Below are positions 33,618 to 44,789 of a stretch of DNA of 48,466 bases, in pieces. The stretch spans positions 1 through 48,466 of the forward strand of contig DASXPS010000187.1 in NCBI GenBank assembly GCA_036493475.1. Reading direction: 5' to 3'. The stretch's first letter is position 1. The number at the start of each line of letters is the position of its first letter. A program made the position numbers and the translations under genes. The notes beneath the pieces were generated by a model, which was given only the letters and a program-made list of their open reading frames with translations, made no database searches and was not told where the DNA came from. Source of the stretch: Sporichthyaceae bacterium (GTDB lineage: Bacteria > Actinomycetota > Actinomycetes > Sporichthyales > Sporichthyaceae).

Positions 33618-34052
33618 ATGGTTGCCATCCCCGCGCCGCTGCGCGAACTCATCGAATCCGGCCCGCTGGCTCACCTGGTCACCCTGGACCCCGACGGCTC
33701 GCCGCAGGTCACGATCATCTGGATCGGGCTGGACGGCGACGACATCGTCAGCGGCCACATGAACCTGTCCAAGAAGCTGCGCAACGTGGCGCAGGACCCG
33801 CGGGTGGTGTATTCGCTGGAGGCACCCCGCACGCCGGGGGTGTTCCTCGCCGAACACGCGGTGCTGCGCGGGCACGCGGTGGTCGAGGAGGGCGGCGCAC
33901 ACGCATTGCTCACCAAGCTCGGAAAGATCTACGTGGCCCCGGAATTCGCCTTCCCCAGCGCCGATCAGATTCCCGGCGTGCCCGCCGACAGCCAGGGCTT
34001 CATCCTGCGCACCACCGTGGACCGGGTCACCGGAATGGGACCGTGGGCGTGA
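33618..34052 (+). CDS. F420-dependent PPOX-class oxidoreductase
   Basis: This 144-residue split-barrel protein (LRELIESGPLAHLVTLDPDGSPQVTIIWIGLDGDDIVSGHM, KLRNVAQDPRVVYSLEAP) belongs to the pyridoxamine-5'-phosphate-oxidase-like fold; the pattern is that of actinobacterial F420-binding FDOR-B/TIGR03618-like members. It reduces a substrate with F420H2. Its stop overlaps the start of the following LLM gene by four bases, so the two are made together. The promoter appears leaderless (TAGCGT). Confidence 0.85.
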   Translation: MVAIPAPLRELIESGPLAHLVTLDPDGSPQVTIIWIGLDGDDIVSGHMNLSKKLRNVAQDPRVVYSLEAPRTPGVFLAEHAVLRGHAVVEEGGAHALLTKLGKIYVAPEFAFPSADQIPGVPADSQGFILRTTVDRVTGMGPWA

Positions 34053-35089
34053 GCCAGGAGTTCCCCGAACTGGGTTGCTACGTGCTGCCCGGTGGCGCGG
34101 CAGATCCGCGCGCCGCGATCACCGAGGTACAGACCGCGGAGGAGCTCGGGCTGGGCACCGCGTTCATCTCCGAGCGGTGGAACGTCAAGGAGTTGGCCTC
34201 GCTCAGTGGCGCGCTCGGTGCGGTCACCTCACGCATCCGCATTGCCACCGGTGCCACCAACATCAACGTGCGCCACCCGGTGGTCACCGCCGCCTGGGCG
34301 AGCACGCAACATCTGATGACCGACGGCCGGTTCGTGCTCGGCGTGGGTCGCGGCGTCTCGTTCGTGTTCGACATGTTCGGGCTGCGCGTGGCCACCACCG
34401 CGCAGGTGGAGGACTTCGCCGGGCTGATGCGCCGGTTGTGGAACGGCGAGGTCGTCGCGAACCACGACGGGCCGGTGGGCCGCTATCCGATGCTGGTGCT
34501 GGACCGCAGCTTCCGGCTGCACATACCGATGGCGCTGGTGGCCTTCGGTCCGCAGTCGCTGGAGTTGGCCGGCCGCGCCTTCGACGAGGTCGTGCTGCAC
34601 ACCTTCTTTGCCGATGAGACGCTGCAACGTTGCGTGCGCACGGTGAAATCCGCCGCCGAGCGAGCCGGGCGGGATCCGGACACCGTGCGTGTCTGGTCGG
34701 TATTCGCGACGCTGCCCGATGACCTGTCGCATGAGGAGATGCTGCGTCGCTCGGTCGGCCGGCTGGCCACCTACCTGCAGGTGTACGGCGACCTGCTGGT
34801 GCGCACCAACGACTGGGACCCGTCCGCGCTGCAGCGGTTCCGCGCACACCCGATCGTGCAGTCCTACGGCAGTGTCATGTTGGACGGCAAGGCCACCGTC
34901 GCCGAACTCGAGGCGCTCGCCGAGGTGATCCCGCCGGAGTGGTTGGCCCCGGCTGCCTACGGGTCGCCGGAGCAGTGCGCTGCCGCCGTTCGCCATCAGC
35001 TCGATCTCGGCGCCGACGCGGTAATCCTGCACGGCGTCGTCGCGCAGGACCTCGCGAAGATCGTGGCGGCGTACCGCGGAGGGGTGTGA
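34049..35089 (+). CDS. LLM-class F420-dependent oxidoreductase (TIGR03857-like)
   Basis: This 346-residue luciferase-like TIM barrel has AEELGLGTAFISERWNVKEL, ATGATNINVRHPVVTAAWASTQHLMTDGRFVLGVGRG, and YGSPEQCAAAVRHQLDLGADAVILHG at the C-terminus. It is the F420-linked group rather than a true bacterial luciferase. The start GTG (34049) shares four bases with the PPOX stop (GTGA). The tight pairing of a PPOX and an LLM protein suggests a common F420-dependent step. The substrate is unknown. Confidence 0.88.
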   Translation: MSQEFPELGCYVLPGGAADPRAAITEVQTAEELGLGTAFISERWNVKELASLSGALGAVTSRIRIATGATNINVRHPVVTAAWASTQHLMTDGRFVLGVGRGVSFVFDMFGLRVATTAQVEDFAGLMRRLWNGEVVANHDGPVGRYPMLVLDRSFRLHIPMALVAFGPQSLELAGRAFDEVVLHTFFADETLQRCVRTVKSAAERAGRDPDTVRVWSVFATLPDDLSHEEMLRRSVGRLATYLQVYGDLLVRTNDWDPSALQRFRAHPIVQSYGSVMLDGKATVAELEALAEVIPPEWLAPAAYGSPEQCAAAVRHQLDLGADAVILHGVVAQDLAKIVAAYRGGV

Positions 35090-35184
35090 CGTGCGGCGTC
35101 GCATGGGGTCCGGCCGTCGTGTCCGTGGCCAGAAGTCGTCGATATGTGTCCACCGCCGCACTGGTGATCGTCCGACTCGACGTC

Positions 35185-35197
35185 TACGCTCCGGCGC
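35185..35197 (+). promoter_or_regulatory. -10 element for leaderless HD-domain gene mRNA
   Basis: TACGCT at 35185-35190 is followed by seven bases and ATG 35198, with no ribosome-binding site between. The 108-base gap before it shows no other feature. Confidence 0.4.
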
Positions 35198-35953
35198 ATG
35201 AGCGCGCCGGCAGGAATCGATTACGACTGGGCCGTCCGCACCGGCGGCAACCTGACGAAGGGTCAGGGGCGGGCGCTGGCGCGTCCGCTGCTGCGCAGCA
35301 TCGCGCGCTATCCCGGCCTGCGGCTGCGGCTGGCCACCGGCCGACGCGGCAACGGCGGCATCGATCTCGACACGCTCGCCATCCCGGACTCCCGGTTGGC
35401 GAAGGATGCCGAGGCCGAGGCTCAGGAGGTGCTCAGCGCGTCGGTGCGCGAGCACTCCTATCGGACGTTCCTGTTCGGCATGTCGCTGGCGGCGGTCGAC
35501 GGCGTGGCCGTGGACGTCGAACTGGCCTACGTCTCCTCGTTGTTGCACGACCTTCACCTCGAGCACCCGACACCCGGCCGCTGCTTCGCGGTGGTCGGCG
35601 GCCAACGGGCCGAGCGCTTCGCGCTGGACCGTGACGTGCAGCCGGCGCGCGCGGCGCGCATCGGCGCCGAGGTCGCCGGCCACATCACGGCGGGCGCGAT
35701 GGAGGACCTTGGTTCGCCGGGCGGGTTCGTGTCCGCGGGCGCCTTCGTCGACGTCTCCGGCGGCCGCATCGACGAGCTCGACCCGGCCTGGGTCGACGCC
35801 GTGCTCGTCCGCCATCCGCGGCTGGAGTTCAAGCGGGTTGCGCGCGCCGCGTGGGCGGCGGAGTGCAAGGCCGTCCCGAACGGCCGCGCCAACTGGCTGC
35901 GCGTGTGGGCGACCTTCCCGCTGCTGGTCCGCATGTCACCGTTCGACGAATGA
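35198..35953 (+). CDS. HD-domain metal-dependent phosphohydrolase-like protein
   Basis: This 251-residue protein has the HD pattern: VREHSYRTFLFG (first His), SSLLHDLHLEH (HD pair) and ARIGAEVAGHIT. These are the metal ligands of HD hydrolases, closest to the cyanamide-hydratase/HDDD-like group by layout. It probably acts on a phosphorylated or nitrile-type small molecule; this is uncertain. The start at 35198 fits a leaderless transcript. The stop at 35953 is followed 10 bases later by a strong terminator hairpin. Confidence 0.8.
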   Translation: MSAPAGIDYDWAVRTGGNLTKGQGRALARPLLRSIARYPGLRLRLATGRRGNGGIDLDTLAIPDSRLAKDAEAEAQEVLSASVREHSYRTFLFGMSLAAVDGVAVDVELAYVSSLLHDLHLEHPTPGRCFAVVGGQRAERFALDRDVQPARAARIGAEVAGHITAGAMEDLGSPGGFVSAGAFVDVSGGRIDELDPAWVDAVLVRHPRLEFKRVARAAWAAECKAVPNGRANWLRVWATFPLLVRMSPFDE

Positions 35954-35963
35954 GTCCGAAAAG

Positions 35964-36004
35964 CCGTGGCCGACGATCCCGCCGGATGGGATCGTCGGCC
36001 ACGG
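35964..36004. terminator. Bidirectional hairpin terminator
   Basis: CCGTGGCCGACGATCCC and GGGATCGTCGGCCACGG form a perfect 17-bp stem with a 7-base loop, between the convergent HD-domain gene (ends 35953) and the adaptor gene (ends 36017). Confidence 0.8.
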
Positions 36005-36016
36005 AGCTTGTGGGGA

Positions 36017-37999
36017 CTAGCCGCCGCGACGGGCGCCACCGCCGTTGGCACCGCCACCGAAGTTGCCGCCTGCGGCGCCGCCGGTGAAAGTGCCGCCGCC
36101 GAGGCCGCCGCCGCCGAAGCCGCGGGTATTGGTCGAGGTGTTACTGGCCGGCACGTCCTGGGAGGGGTCGGCGATGACCACCGACTGACCCGCCGTCACA
36201 CCGCTGGTGATCTCGGTGACCGTGGAGCCCACCGCACCGGTGGTCACGGTCTGCCGGGTGGCCTTGCCGTTCTGCATGAGCACCACGAAGCCGTTGGCGC
36301 CGGTGCCGGTGGCGGTCACCGCGGAGTTCGGCACGGTCACCACGTTGCTGACCGCCTTGAGCGTGATCGCCACGGTCGCCGCGGCACCCTCGGCCAGGCC
36401 GTCGGCCGGGTTCGGTACCACGATGACCACCGGGTAGGTGCTCGACCCGTTGGAGCTGCTCGGCAGGATGCCGATCGAGTCCACCGTGCCCGCCGACGGG
36501 GCGCTCGCGCCGTCCGCGGTGACCTGTGCGGTCATCCCCTTCTTCAGCTTCGCCGCGGTCGTGGCGGGCACGTCCAGGCTGACCTTCACCGCGCCGTTGC
36601 CGAGGATCGTGATGGTGTTCGACGTCGACGCGCTGGAGCTCTTGGTGATGCCGACGCTGCCGACGATGCCGTCGATCGGCGCGGTCAGCACCGCCTCTTC
36701 GCGGTCCTCCTGCGCGGATTCCAGCGCGGCCTGCGCGGCGAGGATCGCCGCGTTGTCCACCGCGACGCGGGCGGCCGCGTCGACCGGGTCGAGGGTCTGA
36801 CCGCCGCGACCGCCGCTGCCGGAGCCGCCGGTGGTGGTGGAGGCGCCGCTGCCGGTGCCACCGGTCGAGCCCTTCGAGCCGGTGCCGGAGCCGCCCTTGC
36901 CGGTGGAGCCGGTCGCGCCGGTCCCAGTGCCGGTGCCAGTGCCGGTGCCGGAGCCGGTGCCGGTCCCAGTGCCGGTACCGGCACCGCCGGTGTTACCGGT
37001 CGGCTGCGCCTTGAGGTTGGCCACCGCCTGGTCCATGGCGGTCTGCAGCGCCGTTTCCTTGGTCTGCACGTCGTTCTGGTCGGTGGCGACCGCGTCCTGC
37101 AGGTCGCTGACCGCCTTCATCGCGTCGATGCAGGACTGCAGGTCTGAGGTCGACGTGGAGTCGCTGGTCTCCACCGAGGTGGTGTGGGTCTCGCTGTCGG
37201 AGGACGGCGTGGCCGACGGGGTCGGGTCCGCCGAATCGGTGGGCGCCGCGCTCGGGTCCGACGTCGGGTCGCCCGACGGGTCCGGGCTCGGGGTGCTGTC
37301 GCCCGAGCCGGTGTCCGTCGAGCCCGCGTTGAATACCGGGTCGCACGCGGTGTCGCGGGCCTTGACCGCGTCGCTGACCTTCTGCAGGTCCGCGGTGGCC
37401 TTGGCCAGCGCGGTGACCACAGCCCGGGTCGGGGCGGCCAGGTCGACCCCACCGACCGTGGTGCTCGCGCCGGTGCCGGTGCCGGCTCCCTTGCCGGAGC
37501 CGGGCTTGTCCGAGCCGGTGCTGGGCGTGGGGGAGGGCGACGGGGACGGTGTGGACTTGGTACTGGAGCTCGACGAAGAGGAGGTAGTGCTGCTGCTCGT
37601 CGAGGCGTCCGCGGCGGTCTGGTCGGTCTCCAGCGTCGCCTTGGCCCTGGCCAGCGTGGCCTCGGCCGCGGTCACCGCGGCGTCCAAATCGGACGGGTCC
37701 AGCTCGGCCAGCACCTCGCCCGCGGAGACCTTGTCGCCGCTGGCCACCTCGACCTTCTTCACCGTCCCGGACACCCCGAACGAGGCGTCCTCCTGGGTGA
37801 GCTTGGCCACCGTGCCGGTCAGCGTGACCAGCTGGTCCACCGACCCGACCGAGGCCAGCCCGGTCCGGTACTCCGGCGCGCTGTCCCCGTGCCCGGCCCA
37901 GGCCATGCCCGTGCCGGTGATGACGATGCCGCCGAGCGCGATCGGCACGCCGCGGCGCAACAGGACCGTCTTCCGGTCACGCAGTACGGAGGGCAACAT
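36017..37999 (-). CDS. HlyD-family membrane fusion/adaptor protein with long low-complexity inserts
   Basis: This 660-residue protein has an N-terminal TM (GVPIALGGIVITGTGMAW) then the adaptor core: VASGDKVSAGEVLAELDPSDLDAAVTAAEATLARAKATLE (lipoyl and hairpin), and a C-terminal beta-barrel (TAPIDGIVGSVGITKSSS, VTVPNSAVTATG). Within the hairpin lie very long low-complexity stretches: Ser/Thr/Pro-rich near residues 110-140, Asp/Ser/Pro-rich near 220-260, and a Gly-Thr-rich run near 330-395 encoded by repeated CCGGTGCC units at about 36900-36990. The C-terminal tail is Gly-rich (GGGTFTGG). It is the last gene of the export operon, the second adaptor. AAAGG precedes ATG 37999. Confidence 0.8.
   Translation of the reverse strand: MLPSVLRDRKTVLLRRGVPIALGGIVITGTGMAWAGHGDSAPEYRTGLASVGSVDQLVTLTGTVAKLTQEDASFGVSGTVKKVEVASGDKVSAGEVLAELDPSDLDAAVTAAEATLARAKATLETDQTAADASTSSSTTSSSSSSSTKSTPSPSPSPTPSTGSDKPGSGKGAGTGTGASTTVGGVDLAAPTRAVVTALAKATADLQKVSDAVKARDTACDPVFNAGSTDTGSGDSTPSPDPSGDPTSDPSAAPTDSADPTPSATPSSDSETHTTSVETSDSTSTSDLQSCIDAMKAVSDLQDAVATDQNDVQTKETALQTAMDQAVANLKAQPTGNTGGAGTGTGTGTGSGTGTGTGTGTGATGSTGKGGSGTGSKGSTGGTGSGASTTTGGSGSGGRGGQTLDPVDAAARVAVDNAAILAAQAALESAQEDREEAVLTAPIDGIVGSVGITKSSSASTSNTITILGNGAVKVSLDVPATTAAKLKKGMTAQVTADGASAPSAGTVDSIGILPSSSNGSSTYPVVIVVPNPADGLAEGAAATVAITLKAVSNVVTVPNSAVTATGTGANGFVVLMQNGKATRQTVTTGAVGSTVTEITSGVTAGQSVVIADPSQDVPASNTSTNTRGFGGGGLGGGTFTGGAAGGNFGGGANGGGARRGG
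36900..36990. repeat. Low-complexity coding repeat of CCGGTGCC units
   Basis: Tandem GGCACC/CCGGTG-type units encode a Gly-Thr run (GTGTGTGSGTGTGTGTGTGA) in the adaptor. Such a tract is prone to length change by slippage. Confidence 0.6.
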
Positions 38000-38044
38000 C
38001 TCGGTGGGCCTTTCGGTCTGTCGGATCGATGGACTGACGCTGCG

Positions 38045-39097
38045 TCAGGAGCTGGTGGTGCCGGTCGCCGCCCCGGCACCCGCGCCGTTGCGTCGGCCGC
38101 CGAAGCCACCGACCGTGCCGGTGGTGCACGAGCCGTTCTCGGCGGGGCGCAGCGCGATGGTGGTCGCGGTCAGCGTGCCGTTGCTGTCCGTGGAGCCCAG
38201 CGCGGTCACGCACTTGCCGACCTTCAGGTCCGACGCGGAAGCCGACGCGGACTTGGTGTAGGTGGTTGCCGAGGACAGCGTCACGGTGCGGGTCACCGTG
38301 GTCATGGTCGGCGTGGACGACGCGGCCGAACCCGCGGTGCCGGTGGAGTTGAACTGCGGGCGCTGCGTCTCCACGGTCACCGTGTCGCCGTCGATCTTGG
38401 TGATCGTGCCGTTGGCGCCACCGCCACCGAAGCCGCCGCGCGCACCCTGCCCGCGGCCCTGGCCGTTCGGGTTCTGGCCGTTCGCGTTCTGCCCGCCGGT
38501 GGCGCCCTGCGCGTTCGGGTCGCCGGTCGGGGCCTGGCCGGTCTGGCCGCCATTGGCGCCCTGGCCCCGGCGGCCCTGGCCGCCGTTGCCGCGGGCACCG
38601 CCGACGCCGGCACCGCCGAAGCCGCCGTTGCACGAGCCGCTCACCGGGTCGGAGATGCTCACCGATCCGGCGGCGATCGGGGTGGAGTCGTCGGTCTGGG
38701 TCGGCGCCGCGTTGGCGTCGGTGGACTGCACCGGGCGCACCGAGACGCACTTGCCCACCGCGAGGTCGGACTTGGCCGCGCTCACCGTCTGGCTCATCGT
38801 GGTCGACGCGGTGTAGGTGACCGCGGTCTGCGTGGTGTCGCTCTGCACCTGCAGGGTCTTGCCGGAGATGTCGGCGATCTTGCCGTTGGCGCCGGGAAAG
38901 GCGCGGCCCTGGCCGTTGCCCCCGGTGTTGTTGCCGGCGGCGCCGTTGTTCGCGCCCGCGGCGTTGTTCGAGTTGTCCGGCGCCGAGGAGGCCGAGGCCG
39001 AGGTGCCGCCGCCGCAACCGGCGAGCAGCAGCACGAGGCCGGCGGCCGGCGCCGCGGCGAGCGCCGCGCGATTGGTGCGCAGGGTGGACAGTGACAT
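38045..39097 (-). CDS. DUF5666-like lipoprotein with Gly/Asn-rich linker
   Basis: This 350-residue protein has a signal peptide ending LLLAGC (lipoprotein) and two beta-domain copies, each with a NG-x-I-x-x-I-x-G-x-T-x-x-V strand (NGKIADISGKTLQVQSDT; NGTITKIDGDTVTVETQ) and VGKCVSV/VGKCVTA with paired Cys. Between them is a Gly/Asn/Gln-rich linker of about 80 residues. It fits DUF5666-type extracytoplasmic proteins. It is encoded between the ABC permease and the second adaptor of an export operon, so it is probably an envelope accessory. The start at 39097 follows GGGGAG. Confidence 0.75.
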   Translation of the reverse strand: MSLSTLRTNRAALAAAPAAGLVLLLAGCGGGTSASASSAPDNSNNAAGANNGAAGNNTGGNGQGRAFPGANGKIADISGKTLQVQSDTTQTAVTYTASTTMSQTVSAAKSDLAVGKCVSVRPVQSTDANAAPTQTDDSTPIAAGSVSISDPVSGSCNGGFGGAGVGGARGNGGQGRRGQGANGGQTGQAPTGDPNAQGATGGQNANGQNPNGQGRGQGARGGFGGGGANGTITKIDGDTVTVETQRPQFNSTGTAGSAASSTPTMTTVTRTVTLSSATTYTKSASASASDLKVGKCVTALGSTDSNGTLTATTIALRPAENGSCTTGTVGGFGGRRNGAGAGAATGTTSS

Positions 39098-39147
39098 GGT
39101 GGGCTCCCCCGAAGAAAGTGGTGGGTAATCAGCAGTAGACGGGTGGA

Positions 39148-40382
39148 TCAGGGCGTGCGCAGCGCGTCGATCGGCGTGAGCTGGGCGGCTCGCGCCGCCG
39201 GGTACACCCCGGCCACCGCGCCGATCGCGAGGGACACCGCGAGGCTGCCCATCGCCACACTCGGCGAGACCGTGACCGGCTGATCGATCATCCGGGGTAG
39301 CGCCCCGGCCAGGCCGAGGCCGAGCCCGAGGCCCAGTGCGCCACCGGTGAGGCCGAGCGTGCCGGCCTCGGTGAGGAACTGGGTGCGGATGGCCCGCGGG
39401 GTAGCGCCCAGCGACTTGCGCAGACCGATCTCCTTGGTCCGCTCGGTCACCGAGACCAGCATGATGTTCATGACGCCGATGCCGCCGACGAGCAGGGAGA
39501 TGGCGGCGATGCCGGCCAGCATCACGGTCAGCGTCTTGTTGGTGGCGTTGGCCGCGGTCACCAGCGATTGCTGGGTGGTGATGGTGAAGTCGGCGTTGGC
39601 CGCGGTGACCCCGTGGTTGGTGGCCAGCGCCGCGTTCACCTCCTGGTAGGCCGCGGACAGCGTGTCCCGGGAGGCCGCCTGCACGTAGATGGTGGACACG
39701 GTGCCGCGGGCCGAACCTGCCGCGACGCGGGTCGCGTAGGTGGTGGACGGCATGATCACCTGGTCGTCATCACTGGTGGAGGACGTCGAGCCGATCGAGT
39801 CCAGCACACCGATCACGGTGAACGTGGAGCCGGCGATGGACACCGACTGGCCGACCGGATCGCGCCCGGAGAACAACTCCGAGGCGGTGTCCGGACCGAG
39901 CACGATCACCGAGTTGGAGTCCGTGACGTCGGCGGCGGTGATGAACCGACCCTCCGTCAGTTTGCGCTCCCGCACGGACAACCACGACGGGCTGGTGCCG
40001 TACACCGGCGAGGTCCAGGTGGTGGACCCCGCGGTCAGGTTCTGCGACCCCCCGGAGACCGCCGCCACCCCGGACACGTCCGGCGCCACGTCCTTGGACG
40101 ACAGCGTGTTGGCGTCGGCGGTGGTCAGCGTGGTCGCCGAACCCCGGCCACCGCGGAATCCGGTGGAGGTGGTCGATGACCCCGGCGCCACGATCAGCAG
40201 GTTCGAGCCCAGGGCGTCGATCTGGTCGCGCACCTGCTTCTGCGCGCCCTGGCCGAGCCCGACGGTCACGGTGACCGCGGCGATGCCGATCAGGATGCCG
40301 ATCATCGTCAGGCAGGAGCGCATCCGGTGCGACCGAATCGCCTCCAGCGCGGTGCGCGTGGTGTCCCGCGCCTTCAGCCGGC

Positions 40383-40386
<4 letters not shown>
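39148..40386 (-). CDS. MacB/FtsX-type ABC transporter permease
   Basis: This 412-residue protein has TM1 near residues 20-45 (SCLTMIGILIGIAAVTVTVGLG), a large extracytoplasmic MacB_PCD domain, and three C-terminal TM segments (LAGIAAISLLVGGIGVMNIMLVSVTERTKEIGLRKSLGATP with the MacB/FtsX signature). This is a mechanotransmission-type exporter (type VII ABC). The start ATG overlaps the ATPase stop by four bases (40383-40386). It works with the ATPase, adaptors and DUF5666 lipoprotein. Confidence 0.92.
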
Positions 40387-41144
<758 letters not shown>

Positions 41145-41145
41145 G

Positions 41146-42477
41146 TCAGCCGCCGCCACGGTTCGCGCGGCCGGTGAAGGTGCCACCGGCGCCGCCGGTG
41201 AAGGTGCCGCCACCGCCGGTGAAGGTGCCCCCGCCGACGCCCGCGCCACCGAAGGCGCCACCGGTGCCACCGGTGCCGCCGGTGCCACCGGTGCGATTGC
41301 CGCGGTTGCCGTTGGTGTTGCCGGTCGCCGGGCCGGCGCGGTTGACCGTGATGCGCACCTGGTCGCCGTCGGACAGCCCCGAGGTCACCTGGGTGCTGGC
41401 GCCGTAGGCGGTGCCTACCACCACCGGCACCGTGGTGTCCTTGCCGTTGACCACCTTGGTCACCACGGTCTGCCCGTTCTCCTGGCGCAGCGCCGCGGTC
41501 GGCACGGTCAGCACGTCGGGGATCGACTTGGTGACGATGACCACGGTCGCGGTCTCGCCCGGGTGTAGGTCGGTCGGGGTGCCGGTGACCTTGATGGTGA
41601 CCGGGAAGGTGGACGAGCCACCGGAGGCGGTGGAGGCCACCACGCCGACGGAGTCCACCAGGCCGAAGATCGGCGAGGTCGCGCCGCTGGGCGTGATCCG
41701 TGCCTGCTGGCCCTTCTTGATGTTCGCCAAATCGGTCCCGGAGACCGAGGCGTCGACCTCCCAGGTCTTGGTGCCGACGATCTCGATGCCGGAGGACGAC
41801 GAGCCCGAGCCGGAGCCGGAACCCGATGAGGTGCGCGACGAGCCGGTCGAGCCGCCACCCGAGCCGGACACCCGGTCGCCCTTGGCGAGACTCACCGAGG
41901 CGACCGTGCCGCCGATGGTCGCCTTCAGCGTCGCGTTGCCCAGGTCGTCCTTGGCCTGCGCCAGCTTGTCGTCGGCGGTGGCCAGCTGGGCCTTGGCCGA
42001 ATCGATCTGGGTGGCCGAGGCGGCGGCGTCCTCCGCGGCGGTCACCTGCGCGGCGGCGGAGTCGCGGTTGGCCTGCGCGATGTCCACCGCGCGGGAAAGG
42101 TCGGAGTCGTCGATTCGGGCCAGCACCTGGCCCTTCTTCACGGTCTCCCCGACGGTCACCTTGACCGAGGTGATCTGACCGGAGACGGCGAAGTCCTGAT
42201 CGGCGATGTTGGCCGGCTCAATCGTGCCGGAGGCGTTCACGCTCTGCTCGATGGCCTGCGACGAGACCGTCGACAGGATCGAGCGCGAGGTGCCGCCACC
42301 GTTCGTGGCGCTGTCGCCACCGCGAGTGATCGCCCAGGCGCCGGTACCACCGGCCGCCGTCAACACCACCACGGCGCCGATCAGCGCCTTGCGCCGGCGC
42401 CGGAACAATCCGCGCCGCGGGCCGCCGACTGCCGTCGCCGCAGCCGTTGCCTGCTCATCCTGCTCAGCGCGCAGCAT
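41146..42477 (-). CDS. Periplasmic-adaptor (MacA/HlyD-like) membrane fusion protein
   Basis: This adaptor of about 443 residues has a TM near the N-terminus (ALIGAVVVLTAAGGTGAWAI), a lipoyl/barrel-sandwich domain (SVKVTVGETVKKGQVLARIDDSDLSRAVDIAQANRDSAAAQVTAAEDAA), a helical hairpin and a beta-barrel (GIEIVGTKTWEVDASVSG, IPDVLTVPTAALRQENGQTVV). Two low-complexity regions stand out: a Gly/Ser run near 215-240 and a C-terminal Gly-rich tail with GGGTFTGG repeats. It is the first gene of the operon. ATG 42477 is the preferred start; GTG 42492 or 42483 are possible. Confidence 0.87.
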   Translation of the reverse strand: MLRAEQDEQATAAATAVGGPRRGLFRRRRKALIGAVVVLTAAGGTGAWAITRGGDSATNGGGTSRSILSTVSSQAIEQSVNASGTIEPANIADQDFAVSGQITSVKVTVGETVKKGQVLARIDDSDLSRAVDIAQANRDSAAAQVTAAEDAAASATQIDSAKAQLATADDKLAQAKDDLGNATLKATIGGTVASVSLAKGDRVSGSGGGSTGSSRTSSGSGSGSGSSSSGIEIVGTKTWEVDASVSGTDLANIKKGQQARITPSGATSPIFGLVDSVGVVASTASGGSSTFPVTIKVTGTPTDLHPGETATVVIVTKSIPDVLTVPTAALRQENGQTVVTKVVNGKDTTVPVVVGTAYGASTQVTSGLSDGDQVRITVNRAGPATGNTNGNRGNRTGGTGGTGGTGGAFGGAGVGGGTFTGGGGTFTGGAGGTFTGRANRGGG

Positions 42478-42508
42478 GACCACCCGCGCCACCCCCCGGT
42501 GGAAATTC

Positions 42509-42527
42509 GGGACGGACCTCCCGTCCC
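42509..42527. promoter_or_regulatory. Short inverted repeat upstream of the first adaptor gene
   Basis: GGGACGG and CCGTCCC with a 5-base loop lie 17 bases upstream of the earliest possible adaptor start. They could be an operator or a 5' leader hairpin. Confidence 0.3.
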
Positions 42528-42584
42528 TACGACAGCTAGGATCGCCACACTCGCTTGGCGGTTCCGGTGTCCCTGCCTTGAATT

Positions 42585-42608
42585 GGCTGTGGGGCTCTAT
42601 TCACAGCC
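42585..42608. promoter_or_regulatory. Inverted repeat in the gap between adaptor operon and acetyl-CoA synthetase
   Basis: GGCTGTG and CACAGCC are separated by 10 bases. They end 31 bases upstream of the acetyl-CoA synthetase -35, a position suited to a transcription activator. The spacing is two bases too long for a CRP/GlxR site. Confidence 0.35.
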
Positions 42609-42639
42609 GGCGCATAGTCCAATACTGGTTCCACCCCAT

Positions 42640-42669
42640 TTGACCTGGGCTTTTCGGGGGAGGTATAGC
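42640..42669 (+). promoter_or_regulatory. Promoter of the acetyl-CoA synthetase gene
   Basis: TTGACC (42640-42645) and TATAGC (42664-42669) are 18 bases apart. The expected start falls about 70 bases upstream of the ATG at 42746. Confidence 0.5.
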
Positions 42670-42745
42670 CCGGGCCCAACGGTGGAACAGCTAAGTGATA
42701 GACCGTGTTGCCACCGAAGGCCCCAGTCCCGGGAGGAGCCCCCGC

Positions 42746-44728
<1,983 letters not shown>

Positions 44729-44747
44729 CACGTAAGTTGCTATAAAC

Positions 44748-44755
44748 TGTTAGTT
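44748..44755. promoter_or_regulatory. TGTTAGTT motif in the aldehyde dehydrogenase upstream region
   Basis: TGTTAGTT, just after a TATAAA box (44741-44746), matches TGTTAG copies in the promoter of the downstream TetR gene (46869-46882, minus) and of the substrate-binding protein gene (47018-47023). It is a candidate operator half-site. Confidence 0.3.
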
Positions 44756-44789
44756 ATTCACGATTAACTGCGACCCAGGGACGGCTGTC

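Noticed and set aside
41145-41288. N-terminal extension of the ABC ATPase rich in Ala/Pro
   Set aside because: It is the out-of-frame reading of the adaptor's Gly-rich tail; the ATG at 41144 directly after the adaptor stop is the natural start.
42585-42608. CRP/GlxR-type site (TGTG...CACA)
   Set aside because: The half-sites are two bases too far apart for the TGTGA-N6-TCACA consensus.
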